A stretch of 64,000 nt of DNA from JAKFWF01 sp031367505 (GTDB lineage Bacteria > Pseudomonadota > Alphaproteobacteria > Rhizobiales > Hyphomicrobiaceae). The DNA is taken from NCBI GenBank assembly GCA_031367505.1, contig JANLPY010000629.1, positions 28,106 through 92,105 of the forward strand, read 5' to 3'. Numbering within the stretch: the first letter of the stretch is position 1; each line of letters begins with the position of its first letter. Positions 43,687-53,668 of the stretch are shown one piece after another. Under the pieces are notes generated by a model. That model did not search any database. It was given only the letters and a program-made list of their open reading frames with translations, and had not been told where the DNA came from. A program made the position numbers and the translations under genes.

Positions 43687-46613
43687 TGATCGAGTTTAGT
43701 GGCGCGCCGCTCTGGCAGCGGCTGAGGTCTCACCCGCAGTCTGGTGGCGGTGTTGTGGCAGCTGAGATGCGGCTCGCCGACCTTTGCGCCGCGTTGGATC
43801 ATCCTGAAATCCTCAACAGCGCCGCCGTCCGCCCGCTGCTACTCGGCATTTTCGAGGGCTCGCCTTATCTTGCCGGTCTGCTTTCGCGGGATGCGAACCG
43901 GGTGTTGATGATTTTATCGACGGCGCCCGAAGTTCTATTCGAGGACTGGCGTGCGGCGCTGGCCGATACGACAGCATCGGCAACCAACGCGTCCGAGGTG
44001 ATGGCGGCGTTACGTGTCTTCAAAACCAATGTCGCGCTACTAACCGCGCTTGCCGATCTTGGCGGCGTGTGGCCAGTGATGACGGTGACGAACGTGCTCA
44101 CTCGAACGGCGGACGCGACGCTTGACGCAACCGTTCGTTTCTTGTTTGCGCAGGCCGTTGCGCGGGGCGATTGGTTGGCTGAACCTGATGATCCAGCACC
44201 CGAGGCTTCGTCCGGATACATTGTGCTCGGGATGGGCAAGTACGGCGCCTATGAGCTCAACTATTCGAGCGATATCGATCTCATCGTCTTTTATGATCCA
44301 GCGCGCGTGCGACTGAAGCCGGGCCTAGAAGCGCCGCTGTTTTTCATTCGCTTAACCCGCGAGCTCGTCCGCTTCATGCAGGAGCGTACCGGCGATGGCT
44401 ACGTCTTTCGCACCGATTTGCGATTGCGGCCTGATCCCGGCGCGACCCAAGTTGCGCTCTCGACGCCGGCCGCGATGCAGTATTATGAGAGCTTCGGCCA
44501 GAATTGGGAACGCGCCGCGATGATCAAAGCGCGGCCCGTCGCTGGCGACAAGCCGGCCGGCGCGGCCTTCCTGCGCGATCTCGCACCCTACATCTGGCGC
44601 AAGTATCTGGACTATGCCGCGATCGCCGATATCCACGCCATGAAGCGGCAGATCCACGCCTTCCGCGGGTTCGGCGAGATCGCCGTTGGCGGTCATAATA
44701 TCAAGGTCGGGCGTGGTGGCATCCGTGAGATTGAGTTCTTTGCGCAAACGCAGCAGTTGATTGCCGGTGGCCGGCAACCGGATGTTCGCATCCCCGCGAC
44801 CCTCGATGCCCTCGATCGGCTGACTGAGCGCAAATGGATCACCGCTCCCGTTCGTGGCGAACTGAGCGAGGCGTACCAGTTTTTGCGTGGCCTCGAACAC
44901 CGGCTGCAAATGGTCAACGATGAGCAGACGCACGAGCTGCCTTCAGACAATGTTGCGTTGGAAGAGTTTGCGCGCTTTGCCGGGTTCGACGGCACGAGCG
45001 AACTTTCGACAAACCTGATCAAGCGATTGGCGACGGTGCAAGGCCACTACGCCGCGCTATTCGAAGACAGCCCGAAGCTCACCACAGGTGACGTCAATAT
45101 GGTGTTTGCCGGGGAGGCCGATGATCCGGCAACCGTCGAAGCCTTGCGGCTGATGGGGTATTCGCAGCCCGCTCAAGTGATCGCGATTGTGCGCGGATGG
45201 CACCACGGCCGCTATCGGGCCATATCGTCGGCGGCGGCGCGCGAACGACTGACGGTTGTGCAGCCCCTTCTTATCGAGGCACTTGCGAAAACGGCCAACC
45301 CAGACGCTGCCTTTGCCAGTTTTGACCGGTTCCTCGCGGAATTGCCTGCCGGCGTGCAACTATTCGGGTTGCTGCGTGCCAATCCGAAGCTGATGCATCT
45401 CGTTGCCCAAATCATGGGTTCGGCGCCACGTCTGGCAAGCATATTGAGCCATCGCCGCCGGTTGCTCGACGCGGTTCTGGACCCCAAGGTGATTGGTGCG
45501 TTGCCGACGCGGAACGAAATCCGCGCTCTCATCGAAGCGGAACTCTCGGGTGCCGCTGATCTTCAGGAGAAACTTGACCGGGCCCGGGTGCTGGGCGCCG
45601 AACAATCCTTCATCGTCGGCGTGCGTGTCCTTGCTGGCAGTATCCGGGCGGCCGAAGCGGGCGGCGCCTATTCGATGCTCGCAGAGGAGTTGATTGCCGG
45701 TTTGCAGGCGGCGGTCGAGGCCGATTTCGAAGCGACCTACGGACGTGTCGATGGCGGTGGCGCGGCAATTGTTGCGATGGGGAAACTGGGCGGTGCGGAA
45801 ATGACCGCCGCATCCGATCTCGATCTCATTGTCGTCTACGATCATGGCGTGGATGCCGCTCATTCAGACGGTCAAAAGCCGCTGCCAGTCAGCCAGTATT
45901 ACGCGCGCCTGACGCAACGCATGATCAGTGCCTTGGCCGCACCGACATCTGAAGGGCGGCTGTACGACGTCGATATGCGGTTACGCCCGTCCGGACAGAA
46001 GGGTCCCGTCGCCACGCAATTGGCGAGCTTCATCGAATACCAAACCAATGACGCGTGGACGTGGGAGCACATGGCGCTGACCCGCGCGCGGCTGATTACC
46101 GGAAGTCCTCAGATCCGGGATAAAGTTCAAGATGCCATTCACGCAACGCTGGTGCGGCCGCGCGAACGATCCGTTATTGCCGGCGACGTGCGAAAAATGC
46201 GCAACATGATCGTGGCGGAGAAGGGAACCGAGGATATCTGGGATCTGAAGCAGGTTCGCGGTGGGCTGGTCGATTTAGAATTCATTGCCCAGTATCTGCA
46301 ACTCATTCACGCGGCTGAGCATCCAACTATCCTGGCGACCTGCACGGCAGACGTGTTCGTGAGTGCAGAGGCCGTGGGAGTTCTCACTCCGGATGATGCA
46401 GATGTCCTGCAACCAGCCGCGCGCTTGCTCGCGGATCTGACGCAGATACTGCGGTTGTGCTACGAGGGCCGCTTCGATCCAAAAGTGGCACCCGACGGGT
46501 TAAAACAGCTGCTGGCACGCGTCGCAGATGTGCCAAGTTTCGAGCGTCTCGAAGCACATCTGAGGCACACCTTGCGAGCCGTATTAACCCGTTTTGACGC
46601 GCTCATCGTCTGA
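43686..46613 (+). CDS. glnE: Bifunctional glutamine synthetase adenylyltransferase/deadenylase
   Basis: A 975-residue GlnE. Two nucleotidyltransferase domains are visible: the N-terminal deadenylylase (GMGKYGAYELNYSSDIDLIVFYD near residue 180) and the C-terminal adenylylase (AMGKLGGAEMTAASDLDLIVVYDH near 700), each followed by a helical domain. It adjusts glutamine synthetase activity under PII control. A GTG codon directly precedes the ATG at 43686. Its coupling to the kinase gene is by a one-base overlap (TGATG). Confidence 0.95.
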   Translation: MIEFSGAPLWQRLRSHPQSGGGVVAAEMRLADLCAALDHPEILNSAAVRPLLLGIFEGSPYLAGLLSRDANRVLMILSTAPEVLFEDWRAALADTTASATNASEVMAALRVFKTNVALLTALADLGGVWPVMTVTNVLTRTADATLDATVRFLFAQAVARGDWLAEPDDPAPEASSGYIVLGMGKYGAYELNYSSDIDLIVFYDPARVRLKPGLEAPLFFIRLTRELVRFMQERTGDGYVFRTDLRLRPDPGATQVALSTPAAMQYYESFGQNWERAAMIKARPVAGDKPAGAAFLRDLAPYIWRKYLDYAAIADIHAMKRQIHAFRGFGEIAVGGHNIKVGRGGIREIEFFAQTQQLIAGGRQPDVRIPATLDALDRLTERKWITAPVRGELSEAYQFLRGLEHRLQMVNDEQTHELPSDNVALEEFARFAGFDGTSELSTNLIKRLATVQGHYAALFEDSPKLTTGDVNMVFAGEADDPATVEALRLMGYSQPAQVIAIVRGWHHGRYRAISSAAARERLTVVQPLLIEALAKTANPDAAFASFDRFLAELPAGVQLFGLLRANPKLMHLVAQIMGSAPRLASILSHRRRLLDAVLDPKVIGALPTRNEIRALIEAELSGAADLQEKLDRARVLGAEQSFIVGVRVLAGSIRAAEAGGAYSMLAEELIAGLQAAVEADFEATYGRVDGGGAAIVAMGKLGGAEMTAASDLDLIVVYDHGVDAAHSDGQKPLPVSQYYARLTQRMISALAAPTSEGRLYDVDMRLRPSGQKGPVATQLASFIEYQTNDAWTWEHMALTRARLITGSPQIRDKVQDAIHATLVRPRERSVIAGDVRKMRNMIVAEKGTEDIWDLKQVRGGLVDLEFIAQYLQLIHAAEHPTILATCTADVFVSAEAVGVLTPDDADVLQPAARLLADLTQILRLCYEGRFDPKVAPDGLKQLLARVADVPSFERLEAHLRHTLRAVLTRFDALIV

Positions 46614-46731
46614 TGCGACGGAATTGGACACTTATGCTCGTTCTACTCCACAAGGATATGCCTGCACCCCAGCAACCGGCGCGTGATCTCGCTATGGAGT
46701 TCGAATCGACGGTGTCAGCCAGGGGCCGACC

Positions 46732-47340
46732 GTGCCGCCAAAGTTGATCGACCAAAGCGCCAGCGGAAGGGTGGGCGGGCTCATTGATGACACGGGCGAC
46801 CTGTCGCTGGTGCAACGTATGGGCTCGGGCGACGAGGCTGCTTTCCGTTTGCTCGTCGATCGGCATTTGGGATCTGTTTTGAGCGTTGCCCGCCGGATAT
46901 TGCGGGATGATGCAGAAGCCGAGGATATTGCTCAGGAGGCAATGCTGCGGTTATGGCGCCAAGCCAATGGTCTTGAAATCGGGCCTTCTGGCGTTGGTGC
47001 CTGGCTGCGGCGGGTGGCATCCAATTTGAGCATCGATCGCATCCGGTCCGGTCGCCGCACGGAGGTGACGGACGAGGTGCCCGAGCAGGTAGAGGAGGCC
47101 GATCAATTGACCGCTCTGACGTCTGCAGACTTAGGTCACCGGGTTGATCTGGCGCTCAAGGGGTTGCCCGAACGGCAGCGATTGGCCTTGACGTTGTTTC
47201 ACTACGAAGGGCTCAGTCAAGTAGAGGTTGGGCGTGCGCTGGGTGTGTCGGACGAGGCGGTCGAAAGTCTGCTGTCACGCGCCCGCCGGGCTCTGAAGTC
47301 GGACTTGCAGACGGAATGGCGTCAGTTATTGGAAGATTGA
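46732..47340 (+). CDS. ECF-type RNA polymerase sigma factor
   Basis: A 202-residue sigma factor of the sigma-70 ECF group. Region 2 reads FRLLVDRHLGSVLSVARRILRDDAEAEDIAQEAMLRLWRQ, and region 4 LPERQRLALTLFHYEGLSQVEVGRALGVSDEAVESLLSRARRAL. The likely start is GTG at 46732. It is followed by a putative membrane partner and a periplasmic sensor, so the three probably form a signalling unit like CnrYXH. Confidence 0.9.
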   Translation: MPPKLIDQSASGRVGGLIDDTGDLSLVQRMGSGDEAAFRLLVDRHLGSVLSVARRILRDDAEAEDIAQEAMLRLWRQANGLEIGPSGVGAWLRRVASNLSIDRIRSGRRTEVTDEVPEQVEEADQLTALTSADLGHRVDLALKGLPERQRLALTLFHYEGLSQVEVGRALGVSDEAVESLLSRARRALKSDLQTEWRQLLED

Positions 47341-47359
47341 AACTCTGAAGGTTTGTGCG

Positions 47360-47920
47360 ATGCCGATGAATATAGACGACAACAATGACGGCGGCGCTTC
47401 GGGCGGTTTGGCCGCTTTTCAGCGCTTGGTCGACGCGTTCGGCAGTGACCAATCACGCTGGCCGGCCGGCCGGCTTGCGGCGGCACAAACTCTACTCAAC
47501 TCGGGCTCGGAGCAGGGTGTGGCTGCGCGCCGCTATCTCGCAGAAGCCAGGGCCTTTGACCGGCTGCTCTATGAGGCCGTGCCCTTGGCGGACGCTGGCC
47601 GTGTCGCAAACTTGTCAGACCGGATTGCTCAGGCGGCGCACCGTACTGCGACGCCTGCCAATGTCATACGGCTCGGCAATCAAGCGAACCGTCGATCGTT
47701 GCTTGCCGCCGCTGCATCCCCGAATTTGCGGGGCAACGGCTGGGCTGCGAGCGCGCTGCTGGCAGCCTCGTTGCTGCTGGGAGTGTTCGCCGGGCCCGCG
47801 GTGACTTCGCTGTCGGCTTTGCATGATGTTGCCGACGCAGTCGGGATAAATATGTTCGGCGATCAGCTGGCGCTTTGGGCCGGCGAGGATGGCAACCTTC
47901 AAGATGAGGACGTGCTATGA
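47360..47920 (+). CDS. Putative membrane anti-sigma factor
   Basis: A 186-residue protein with a soluble N-terminus (FQRLVDAFGSDQSRWPAGRLA), one hydrophobic helix (GWAASALLAASLLLGVFAGPAVTSL) near residue 130-155 and a short periplasmic C-terminus. It lies between the sigma gene and the periplasmic sensor gene, which is the usual position of an anti-sigma factor, but no zinc-binding HXXXCXXC motif is visible. The role is inferred from position. Confidence 0.65.
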   Translation: MPMNIDDNNDGGASGGLAAFQRLVDAFGSDQSRWPAGRLAAAQTLLNSGSEQGVAARRYLAEARAFDRLLYEAVPLADAGRVANLSDRIAQAAHRTATPANVIRLGNQANRRSLLAAAASPNLRGNGWAASALLAASLLLGVFAGPAVTSLSALHDVADAVGINMFGDQLALWAGEDGNLQDEDVL

Positions 47921-48468
47921 GCACTCCCGTTTCAACTCCGGAGCCGGCCCGCCGGATGTCGAAGTGGATTTGGTTCGCGCTGATCTCGTCACTGGCGATG
48001 AATTTATTCATCGTTGGTGTCGTGGCACGTTCGATGTGGCCATCCCGATATGGTGCGGCAGGTGGCGGCGGCGGTGGGATCATCGGTAATATGGTGGCGT
48101 ATGCGGCGACCTTGCCCGACGATCGCCGCAAGGTGATCCGCCAGGGTGTTCCCAACGAACGCCCTATGTTGACTGTGCGTCCGCTCCGCAAGGACGTTCG
48201 TGCCGCTCGCCAAGAGGCCGCGCTGGTTTTCCGGCAGGAGCCTTTCGATCGCGAGGCGTTCGTCGCAGCCGAACTTCGTGTGCAGGCGGCGGAGACGAAG
48301 TTGCGTCAGGCGGTCGTACAGCTGGCAGCTGATATGGCCGGCCGGATGACGGCCGCCGAGCGGGCAGGGTTCCTCAAATGGCGTGATGTGCGCAGACCGG
48401 GCGGGCCTGCCGGTCAGTTTGATGATGACGCCGGCAAGGAAGCCCCCCCCAAGAAGCCTGCGGAATAA
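47917..48468 (+). CDS. Periplasmic heavy-metal-sensor-like protein
   Basis: A 183-residue protein with an N-terminal membrane anchor (WIWFALISSLAMNLFIVGVVAR), a glycine-rich stretch (GGGGGGIIGN) and a helical periplasmic domain rich in arginine and glutamate (ERPMLTVRPLRKDVRAARQEAA). The pattern resembles the periplasmic heavy-metal sensor (CnrX/ZraP) family. It starts inside the previous stop (ATGA). The end overlaps the convergent kinase-like gene by 55 nt. Confidence 0.75.
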   Translation: MSTPVSTPEPARRMSKWIWFALISSLAMNLFIVGVVARSMWPSRYGAAGGGGGGIIGNMVAYAATLPDDRRKVIRQGVPNERPMLTVRPLRKDVRAARQEAALVFRQEPFDREAFVAAELRVQAAETKLRQAVVQLAADMAGRMTAAERAGFLKWRDVRRPGGPAGQFDDDAGKEAPPKKPAE

Positions 48469-49583
48469 GTGTCGGCCCGGCCGCTGACCGGGGCTGCGAC
48501 CGAAAACTGCGGACGAACGTCAAACAGGTCGGATTGATAGGCCGCCTCGAATGAGAGCGAGGCCGTCCAGCGCCCGCAAGCGTCGATCGCTTGAACGAAC
48601 GCGATACCTTGCAGATTGAACAGGGTCCGGGAGATACTGATCGGTAACGCCTCGATCGCAGGACAGACACTTGTGGCCGGACGGCAGCCTGTAGTCGGCG
48701 CACGCGGATGGACTGCGGCCTGCACCGAAATCGAAGCGTTGACGCGGCCATGACTGCTGCTGGCTGCGATTGAGATCGGGCCTGTTGAACCTTCGAGTGC
48801 AATTGCCGCGCTCAACAAATTGGCCAACCCCTGCTGGACCGAGGCCATATCGCCTTTGATGGCCAGACCCGCTGGAAACGAACACTCGATCCGGCGGTGG
48901 TGCGGCCGTCCCTGCATCGTATCGAGGCTGGCCGCAGCGACAAGTGTCTCGAGCGCCTGCGACGATACGTTGGATGCGCCAGCCCGAGTGAGCAGCGTCG
49001 CCATGTTGAGTGTCGTCTGCGTTGCTTCGAGCAATTCCTTTCCGCAGGTCTGCATGTGTGCCGCATAAGCACGGTAACGGTCGTCGCCAAGCGGGCCGAA
49101 AGTCTCGGCCTGCATCATGTCCGCGAACCCCATCATGGCGTTAAGCGGCGTCCGCAGATCGTGATGAAGGCGCGCCATCAAGCCTGCACATTGGTCATCG
49201 AGCAAAGTGCTGTGTGGCAGCGCGCGTGGCATCGCCGTCTGCTGAACATATGATTGGTCATGCGCTGGCGGAACCGTAGCGGGTATGGCCTGCTTAGCGT
49301 GATCCTCACGGCGGGCCCGAAAAGCGATCGGATAGAACGATGGTGGGCACATCAGAAGCGCCAGCGTGATGATCAACCCGCCGGCGGTTGCCAATGTGTT
49401 CGGATCGATAGTGCGCAATGCCGTATCGGCAATGCCATCGGCGCCGATTGCGGCCGCGGCGGTGCGGTCGTGCCAAAACAGGGCCAACAAAACGAGATGA
49501 GCCATCAGCAAACTCACCCGGAAGGATGGCCGCTGGCGATTAGCCAAAGCTCCCCCGCTAATGGCGGACGTAATCCACGCCAT
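48414..49583 (-). CDS. Histidine-kinase-like protein with degenerate ATPase domain
   Basis: A 389-residue protein with two hydrophobic N-terminal helices (VSLLMAHLVLLALFW and TAGGLIITLALLMCPPSF), a proline-rich linker, and a clear H-box (LHHDLRTPLNAMMGFADMMQAE). The following ATPase part keeps an N-box-like QGLANLLSAAIAL, but lacks the usual asparagine pair, the G1 DXGXG and the G2 GLGL motifs. GGGAG precedes the ATG at 49583. It may be a phosphotransfer scaffold or a degraded kinase; it convergently overlaps the sensor gene. Confidence 0.75.
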   Translation of the reverse strand: MAWITSAISGGALANRQRPSFRVSLLMAHLVLLALFWHDRTAAAAIGADGIADTALRTIDPNTLATAGGLIITLALLMCPPSFYPIAFRARREDHAKQAIPATVPPAHDQSYVQQTAMPRALPHSTLLDDQCAGLMARLHHDLRTPLNAMMGFADMMQAETFGPLGDDRYRAYAAHMQTCGKELLEATQTTLNMATLLTRAGASNVSSQALETLVAAASLDTMQGRPHHRRIECSFPAGLAIKGDMASVQQGLANLLSAAIALEGSTGPISIAASSSHGRVNASISVQAAVHPRAPTTGCRPATSVCPAIEALPISISRTLFNLQGIAFVQAIDACGRWTASLSFEAAYQSDLFDVRPQFSVAAPVSGRADTYSAGFLGGASLPASSSN

Positions 49584-49758
49584 CCTCATCTCCCGCCCAA
49601 ATTTTAAGAGTGCTCCAGCCCCGCGACCGGCAATACGCAACCGAATCGCTAAATTCACTTCACTAGAATTCGATTCGGGTGTCGAGAGAGTTTAAATGCC
49701 GGTCGAATCAAAGTGGCGGAACTGTGATTATTCGTACACGAACGGACTGTATGCCGGC

Positions 49759-52404
49759 CTATCCATCGAGCATGCGGGTGACGATTTCGTGCACATCGCG
49801 CGACAGTGTTTTCGATTTGGCGATGCGATTGAGTGCGCGGCGGGCGAGCTTTCTGCGTCCGGCTTCCAGGCTGCGCCAGCTACGGAAAGAAGTGAGTATT
49901 CGAGATGCAACTTGCGGGTTGAACTCGTCGATTTCGAGCACTTTGCCGGCGACGAACTCATAGCCCTCGCCATCAGGACGATTGAAGTTGACCGGATTGG
50001 CCGCGAAAACACCAATCAGGCCGCGCAACTTATTTGGGTTCTTCGGCTCAAACAGGGGATGCTGCGTCAATCGCTTGACGGTTGTGAGGCAGGACGGCAG
50101 CGACGACGAGGCTTGATAGCCGAACCAATTGTCGATGACGAGGTGATCATTCTTCCATTTGTCATGGAACCGGTCGAACGCTTTTGCGCGTTCGGGGCCG
50201 CGAACGTTTGAGAGGATGCCAAGCGCATCGATTTCATCCGTGGCGTTGCGTGCGGATGAAAAATGTTTCGCGGCTCGGGCAACATCTTCGGCACGTCCGC
50301 GCGCCGTCAGCAGGGCGAGCGCGGTGTTGCGAAGCGACCGTTTGCCGGCGTTCTCGGCATCAGGGGAATAGGGTCCCTTGATTTCCATCCGCCGGTAAAT
50401 CTCCGCCAGCTCGGCACTGAGAGCCGTGCCAACCTGCCGTCGCAATGAGCGACAGGCGAGGTGGATTGCCGACGGATCGATATCGCGAGCGATAGCGCGA
50501 GCCACTTCCGCTTCGCCGGGCAGGGTGAGGATTTGCGCTTTCAGGGCCGGCTCGATCGTCTTGTTGGACAATGTTGCCTCGAGTGCCGCGATCAGTTTTT
50601 CCGGCTTCGCTGGTTTGTTGCCAGCCTTGATCACGTCCACCGCAGCGATCAGTACGCGCAGTGCATAGTCCTGCCCCGCCTGCCAGCGATTGTAGAGGTC
50701 CGGGTCATTCCCCATCAGGAAGGCCAGATCATCATCGGAGCGGTTGATCGTAACGTTGACGGGCGCCGAAAAGCTCCGCAGCAGCGATAGCACCGGCCGG
50801 GACGTGACGTTGACGAACCGCCAAGTCTGGCTCCGCTTCGTGAGGTGGATCAATCCACCCTCGATTTTATCGCCACTTTCGAGCCGCAGGGCCAAGTCCT
50901 GACCGTCCGGCCCGAGCAACCCAAGGATGACGGGTATGTGGAACGGCTTCTTCTTGGTGTCGGCAAGGCCCGCGCGCATCACTTGTTCGAGGGTGAGCTC
51001 GCAGCGCTGGCGGCCAGCGTCATAGCTGAAATTCGCAACCAATTCCGGGGTGCCCGGCTGCGAATACCAGAGTTTGAATTGGCCCAAGTCGATGCCTGAC
51101 GCATCACTCAAACAGGTGAGAAAATCTTCGACGGTGGCCGCGTCCCCGTCGTGACGTTTGAAGTACAAGTCGAGGCCGCGTTTGAAGTCGGTTGCGCCCA
51201 AGATGATTTGCAACATCCGGCAAAGTTCGGCGCCTTTTTCGTACACGGTGGCTGTATAGAAGTTATTGATCTCGATGTAGCTTTCCGGGCGCACGGGATG
51301 CGCCAGCGGGCCAGCATCCTCGGGGAATTGGCGCGCTTTCAGTTGACGCACGTCCTGAATGCGTTGCGCCGTGCGGCTTCGCTCGTCGGACGAGAACTCC
51401 TGGTCGCGGAAGACCGTGAGGCCCTCTTTCAGGCACAGCTGGAACCAATCGCGGCAGGTGATGCGATTTCCGGTCCAGTTGTGAAAATACTCGTGCGCAA
51501 TGACCGCCTCGATCGCTTCATAGGCGGCATCGGTCGCGGTATCGGGGCTGGCGAGAACGAGCCGGTCATTGAATATGTTGAGGCCCTTGTTCTCCATCGC
51601 CCCCATGTTGAAGTCCGAGACGGCCACGATATTGAATACGTCGAGGTCGTATTCGCGCCCAAACCGGCGCTCGTCCCAGGCCATCGAGCGTTTGAGGCTG
51701 TCCATCGCCCAGGCGCAACGGCTCTCCTTGCCGGGCTCGACGTAGATCGTCAGATCGACCGCACGGCCGGATTTGGTGCGGAACGAGGACGCAACCGATT
51801 TCAGGTTGCCGCCGACGAGTGCGAACAGGTAGCAGGGTTTGGGGTGCGGGTCTTTCCAGATCGCGTAGTGGCGTTTGCCGCGATCCAGGGTGCCGCGTTC
51901 GGTCGGGTTGCCGTTGCCGAGCAACACCGAGGCTTCGTTGATATCGGCTTCGATGCGTGTGGTGTAGCGCGCGAGTACATCGGGACGATCGAGGAAGTAC
52001 GTGATCCGGCGGAAGCCCTGCGCCTCGCATTGCGTGCAGTAAATTCCTTTCGACCGGTAGAGCCCCTGCAGCGCTTTGTTGGCCTCGGGGTCGATGACCG
52101 TGGTGATGTCGAGCGCGAACGCCTTTTCCGGCAGATCCGTGATGATGAGTGCGCTATCGGTCAGCGTGTAATCAGACGGCGTCAACGTGCGTCCGTCGAG
52201 TTTGATTTGTTCGAGATGCAACCCTTCGCCGTCGAGATGCAGGGGCTCGTTGCGGCCGACGGCTGGATTGCGCCGCATCTTCAACTTCGATCGAACGCGC
52301 GTTGCGTGCGGGTCGAGGCTCACGTCGAGATGGACGGTATCGATCAAGTACGCCGGTGGCCGGTAGTCCTTCAACAGGATCGCTTGGGGCGTGTCGGTTC
52401 TCAT
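49759..52404 (-). CDS. pepN: Aminopeptidase N (M1 family)
   Basis: An 881-residue PepN. The substrate-recognition motif GAMEN is at residues 268-272 and the zinc motif HEYFHNW at 304-310, with the second glutamate at 327 (LKEGLTVFRDQEF). The N-terminal beta domain (RPPAYLIDTVHLDVSL) and C-terminal helical part are complete, giving a length close to E. coli PepN. It removes N-terminal residues from peptides in the cytosol. The ATG at 52404 (MRTDTPQAILLKDY) is chosen over a longer upstream frame. Confidence 0.96.
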   Translation of the reverse strand: MRTDTPQAILLKDYRPPAYLIDTVHLDVSLDPHATRVRSKLKMRRNPAVGRNEPLHLDGEGLHLEQIKLDGRTLTPSDYTLTDSALIITDLPEKAFALDITTVIDPEANKALQGLYRSKGIYCTQCEAQGFRRITYFLDRPDVLARYTTRIEADINEASVLLGNGNPTERGTLDRGKRHYAIWKDPHPKPCYLFALVGGNLKSVASSFRTKSGRAVDLTIYVEPGKESRCAWAMDSLKRSMAWDERRFGREYDLDVFNIVAVSDFNMGAMENKGLNIFNDRLVLASPDTATDAAYEAIEAVIAHEYFHNWTGNRITCRDWFQLCLKEGLTVFRDQEFSSDERSRTAQRIQDVRQLKARQFPEDAGPLAHPVRPESYIEINNFYTATVYEKGAELCRMLQIILGATDFKRGLDLYFKRHDGDAATVEDFLTCLSDASGIDLGQFKLWYSQPGTPELVANFSYDAGRQRCELTLEQVMRAGLADTKKKPFHIPVILGLLGPDGQDLALRLESGDKIEGGLIHLTKRSQTWRFVNVTSRPVLSLLRSFSAPVNVTINRSDDDLAFLMGNDPDLYNRWQAGQDYALRVLIAAVDVIKAGNKPAKPEKLIAALEATLSNKTIEPALKAQILTLPGEAEVARAIARDIDPSAIHLACRSLRRQVGTALSAELAEIYRRMEIKGPYSPDAENAGKRSLRNTALALLTARGRAEDVARAAKHFSSARNATDEIDALGILSNVRGPERAKAFDRFHDKWKNDHLVIDNWFGYQASSSLPSCLTTVKRLTQHPLFEPKNPNKLRGLIGVFAANPVNFNRPDGEGYEFVAGKVLEIDEFNPQVASRILTSFRSWRSLEAGRRKLARRALNRIAKSKTLSRDVHEIVTRMLDG

Positions 52405-52531
52405 ACGTCGTATCCGATAATTATGGCGCTGCGGCAGCTTTGTTACAGCATCCGGCGATCCGCTATGGAACGCAAGGTTCAGCGCGCAACTTACACGCGT
52501 GCGTACCACGCAGTCACGCGACGCTTTTTTT

Positions 52532-53668
52532 CTACTTCAAGAATTCGGCCCGCACCGCTGCATCATTGGCACCAAGCGCGGGTGTGGGGCCAAAAGTCTG
52601 GCTCTCACCCTGAACTTGTGCTGGCGGAGCGGGCAGCATGACATCGCCGCCAGGGGTCGCAATACTAACCCGGCGCAAGTTGGGATGCGCCAACAGCGTA
52701 TCGAGATCACTCACTCGGCCATAAGCGACGTCGGCCGCATTCAATAATTTGATCATGCCGGCGGCAGTGGCCGACGCGAAACAGGCGGCAACGATCGCGT
52801 CGGTTTGGGGGCGATTGGCCAGCCGCGCGACCGTCGTTGCGAACCGCTCATCCAGGCTTAAACCGGGCTGCTTCAGCACATCGCGCGAAAAAGCCAGCCA
52901 CTCGCGATCGTTTTGGATGCTGATCAGGATCTGCGCGCCATCCTTGGTCTCAAACACCCCATAGGGCGCGAGCGATGGATGAGCGAGGCCGATGCGTTGT
53001 GGCGGCGAGCCGGCCTGCGCATGCAGCAGTGGCACCGCCATCCATTCGGCGACAGTATCGAACATCGAAACCCGGATGTCGCAACCTTCGCCGGTTCGTC
53101 CGCGGCCGATCAATGCTTCGAGAATTGCTTCATAGGCCGTCATGCCGGTTGACAGATCGACGATCGACACGCCGACCCGGCCAGGCGCTTCGGGGCCACC
53201 GGTGACGGCTGCTAAGCCTGCTTCGGTCTGGATCAAAAGATCGTAGGCTTTGCGCCCGGCGTTCGGACCGGTTTCGCCGTAGCCAGAAATCGAGCACATG
53301 ATGAGGCGGGGGAAACGCTGGCGCAAGGTCTCGAATGGATAGCCGAGGCGAGCCAGCGAGCCGGGCTTGAGATTCTGAATGAATATGTCGGCCTTGGCGA
53401 GAAGCGCGTCGAAAAGGGCTAGGTCCGCAGCCACGGTCAGGTCGACCCGGACGCTCTCCTTGCCGCGGTTCAGCCAGATGAAATACGAGCTTTGGCCTTG
53501 CGCGACCTTGTCGTAGCCGCGCGCGAAATCGCCCTCGGGACGTTCCAGCTTGATCACGCGTGCACCGGCATCTGCCAACCGGCGGCTAGCCATCGGCGCT
53601 GCCACCGCCTGTTCGAGCGATACGACCAGTAGGCCTTCCAGCGGCTTGCTAGATTGGGTTCGTGCCAT
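52532..53668 (-). CDS. CaiB/BaiF family III CoA-transferase
   Basis: A 378-residue class III CoA-transferase. The N-terminal LEGLLVVSLEQAVAAPMASRRLADAGARVIKLERPEGDFARGYD and the NRGKESVRVDLT motif are family marks; the catalytic aspartate is in VSIVDLSTGMTAYEAIL near residue 175. Such enzymes move CoA between organic acids (succinyl, formyl, carnitine, mesaconyl). The actual acid is not predictable. Its ATG overlaps the trpD stop by one nucleotide. Confidence 0.88.
   Translation of the reverse strand: MARTQSSKPLEGLLVVSLEQAVAAPMASRRLADAGARVIKLERPEGDFARGYDKVAQGQSSYFIWLNRGKESVRVDLTVAADLALFDALLAKADIFIQNLKPGSLARLGYPFETLRQRFPRLIMCSISGYGETGPNAGRKAYDLLIQTEAGLAAVTGGPEAPGRVGVSIVDLSTGMTAYEAILEALIGRGRTGEGCDIRVSMFDTVAEWMAVPLLHAQAGSPPQRIGLAHPSLAPYGVFETKDGAQILISIQNDREWLAFSRDVLKQPGLSLDERFATTVARLANRPQTDAIVAACFASATAAGMIKLLNAADVAYGRVSDLDTLLAHPNLRRVSIATPGGDVMLPAPPAQVQGESQTFGPTPALGANDAAVRAEFLK

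Noticed and set aside
46614..46731. GGAAT and CGTT elements before the sigma gene as a general-stress sigma promoter
   Set aside because: The spacing between them is about 14 nt, not the 16-17 nt of the EcfG consensus.
51151..52641. 496-residue plus-strand ORF antisense to pepN
   Set aside because: The opposite strand of a GC-rich gene often stays open; PepN on the minus strand has all active-site motifs.
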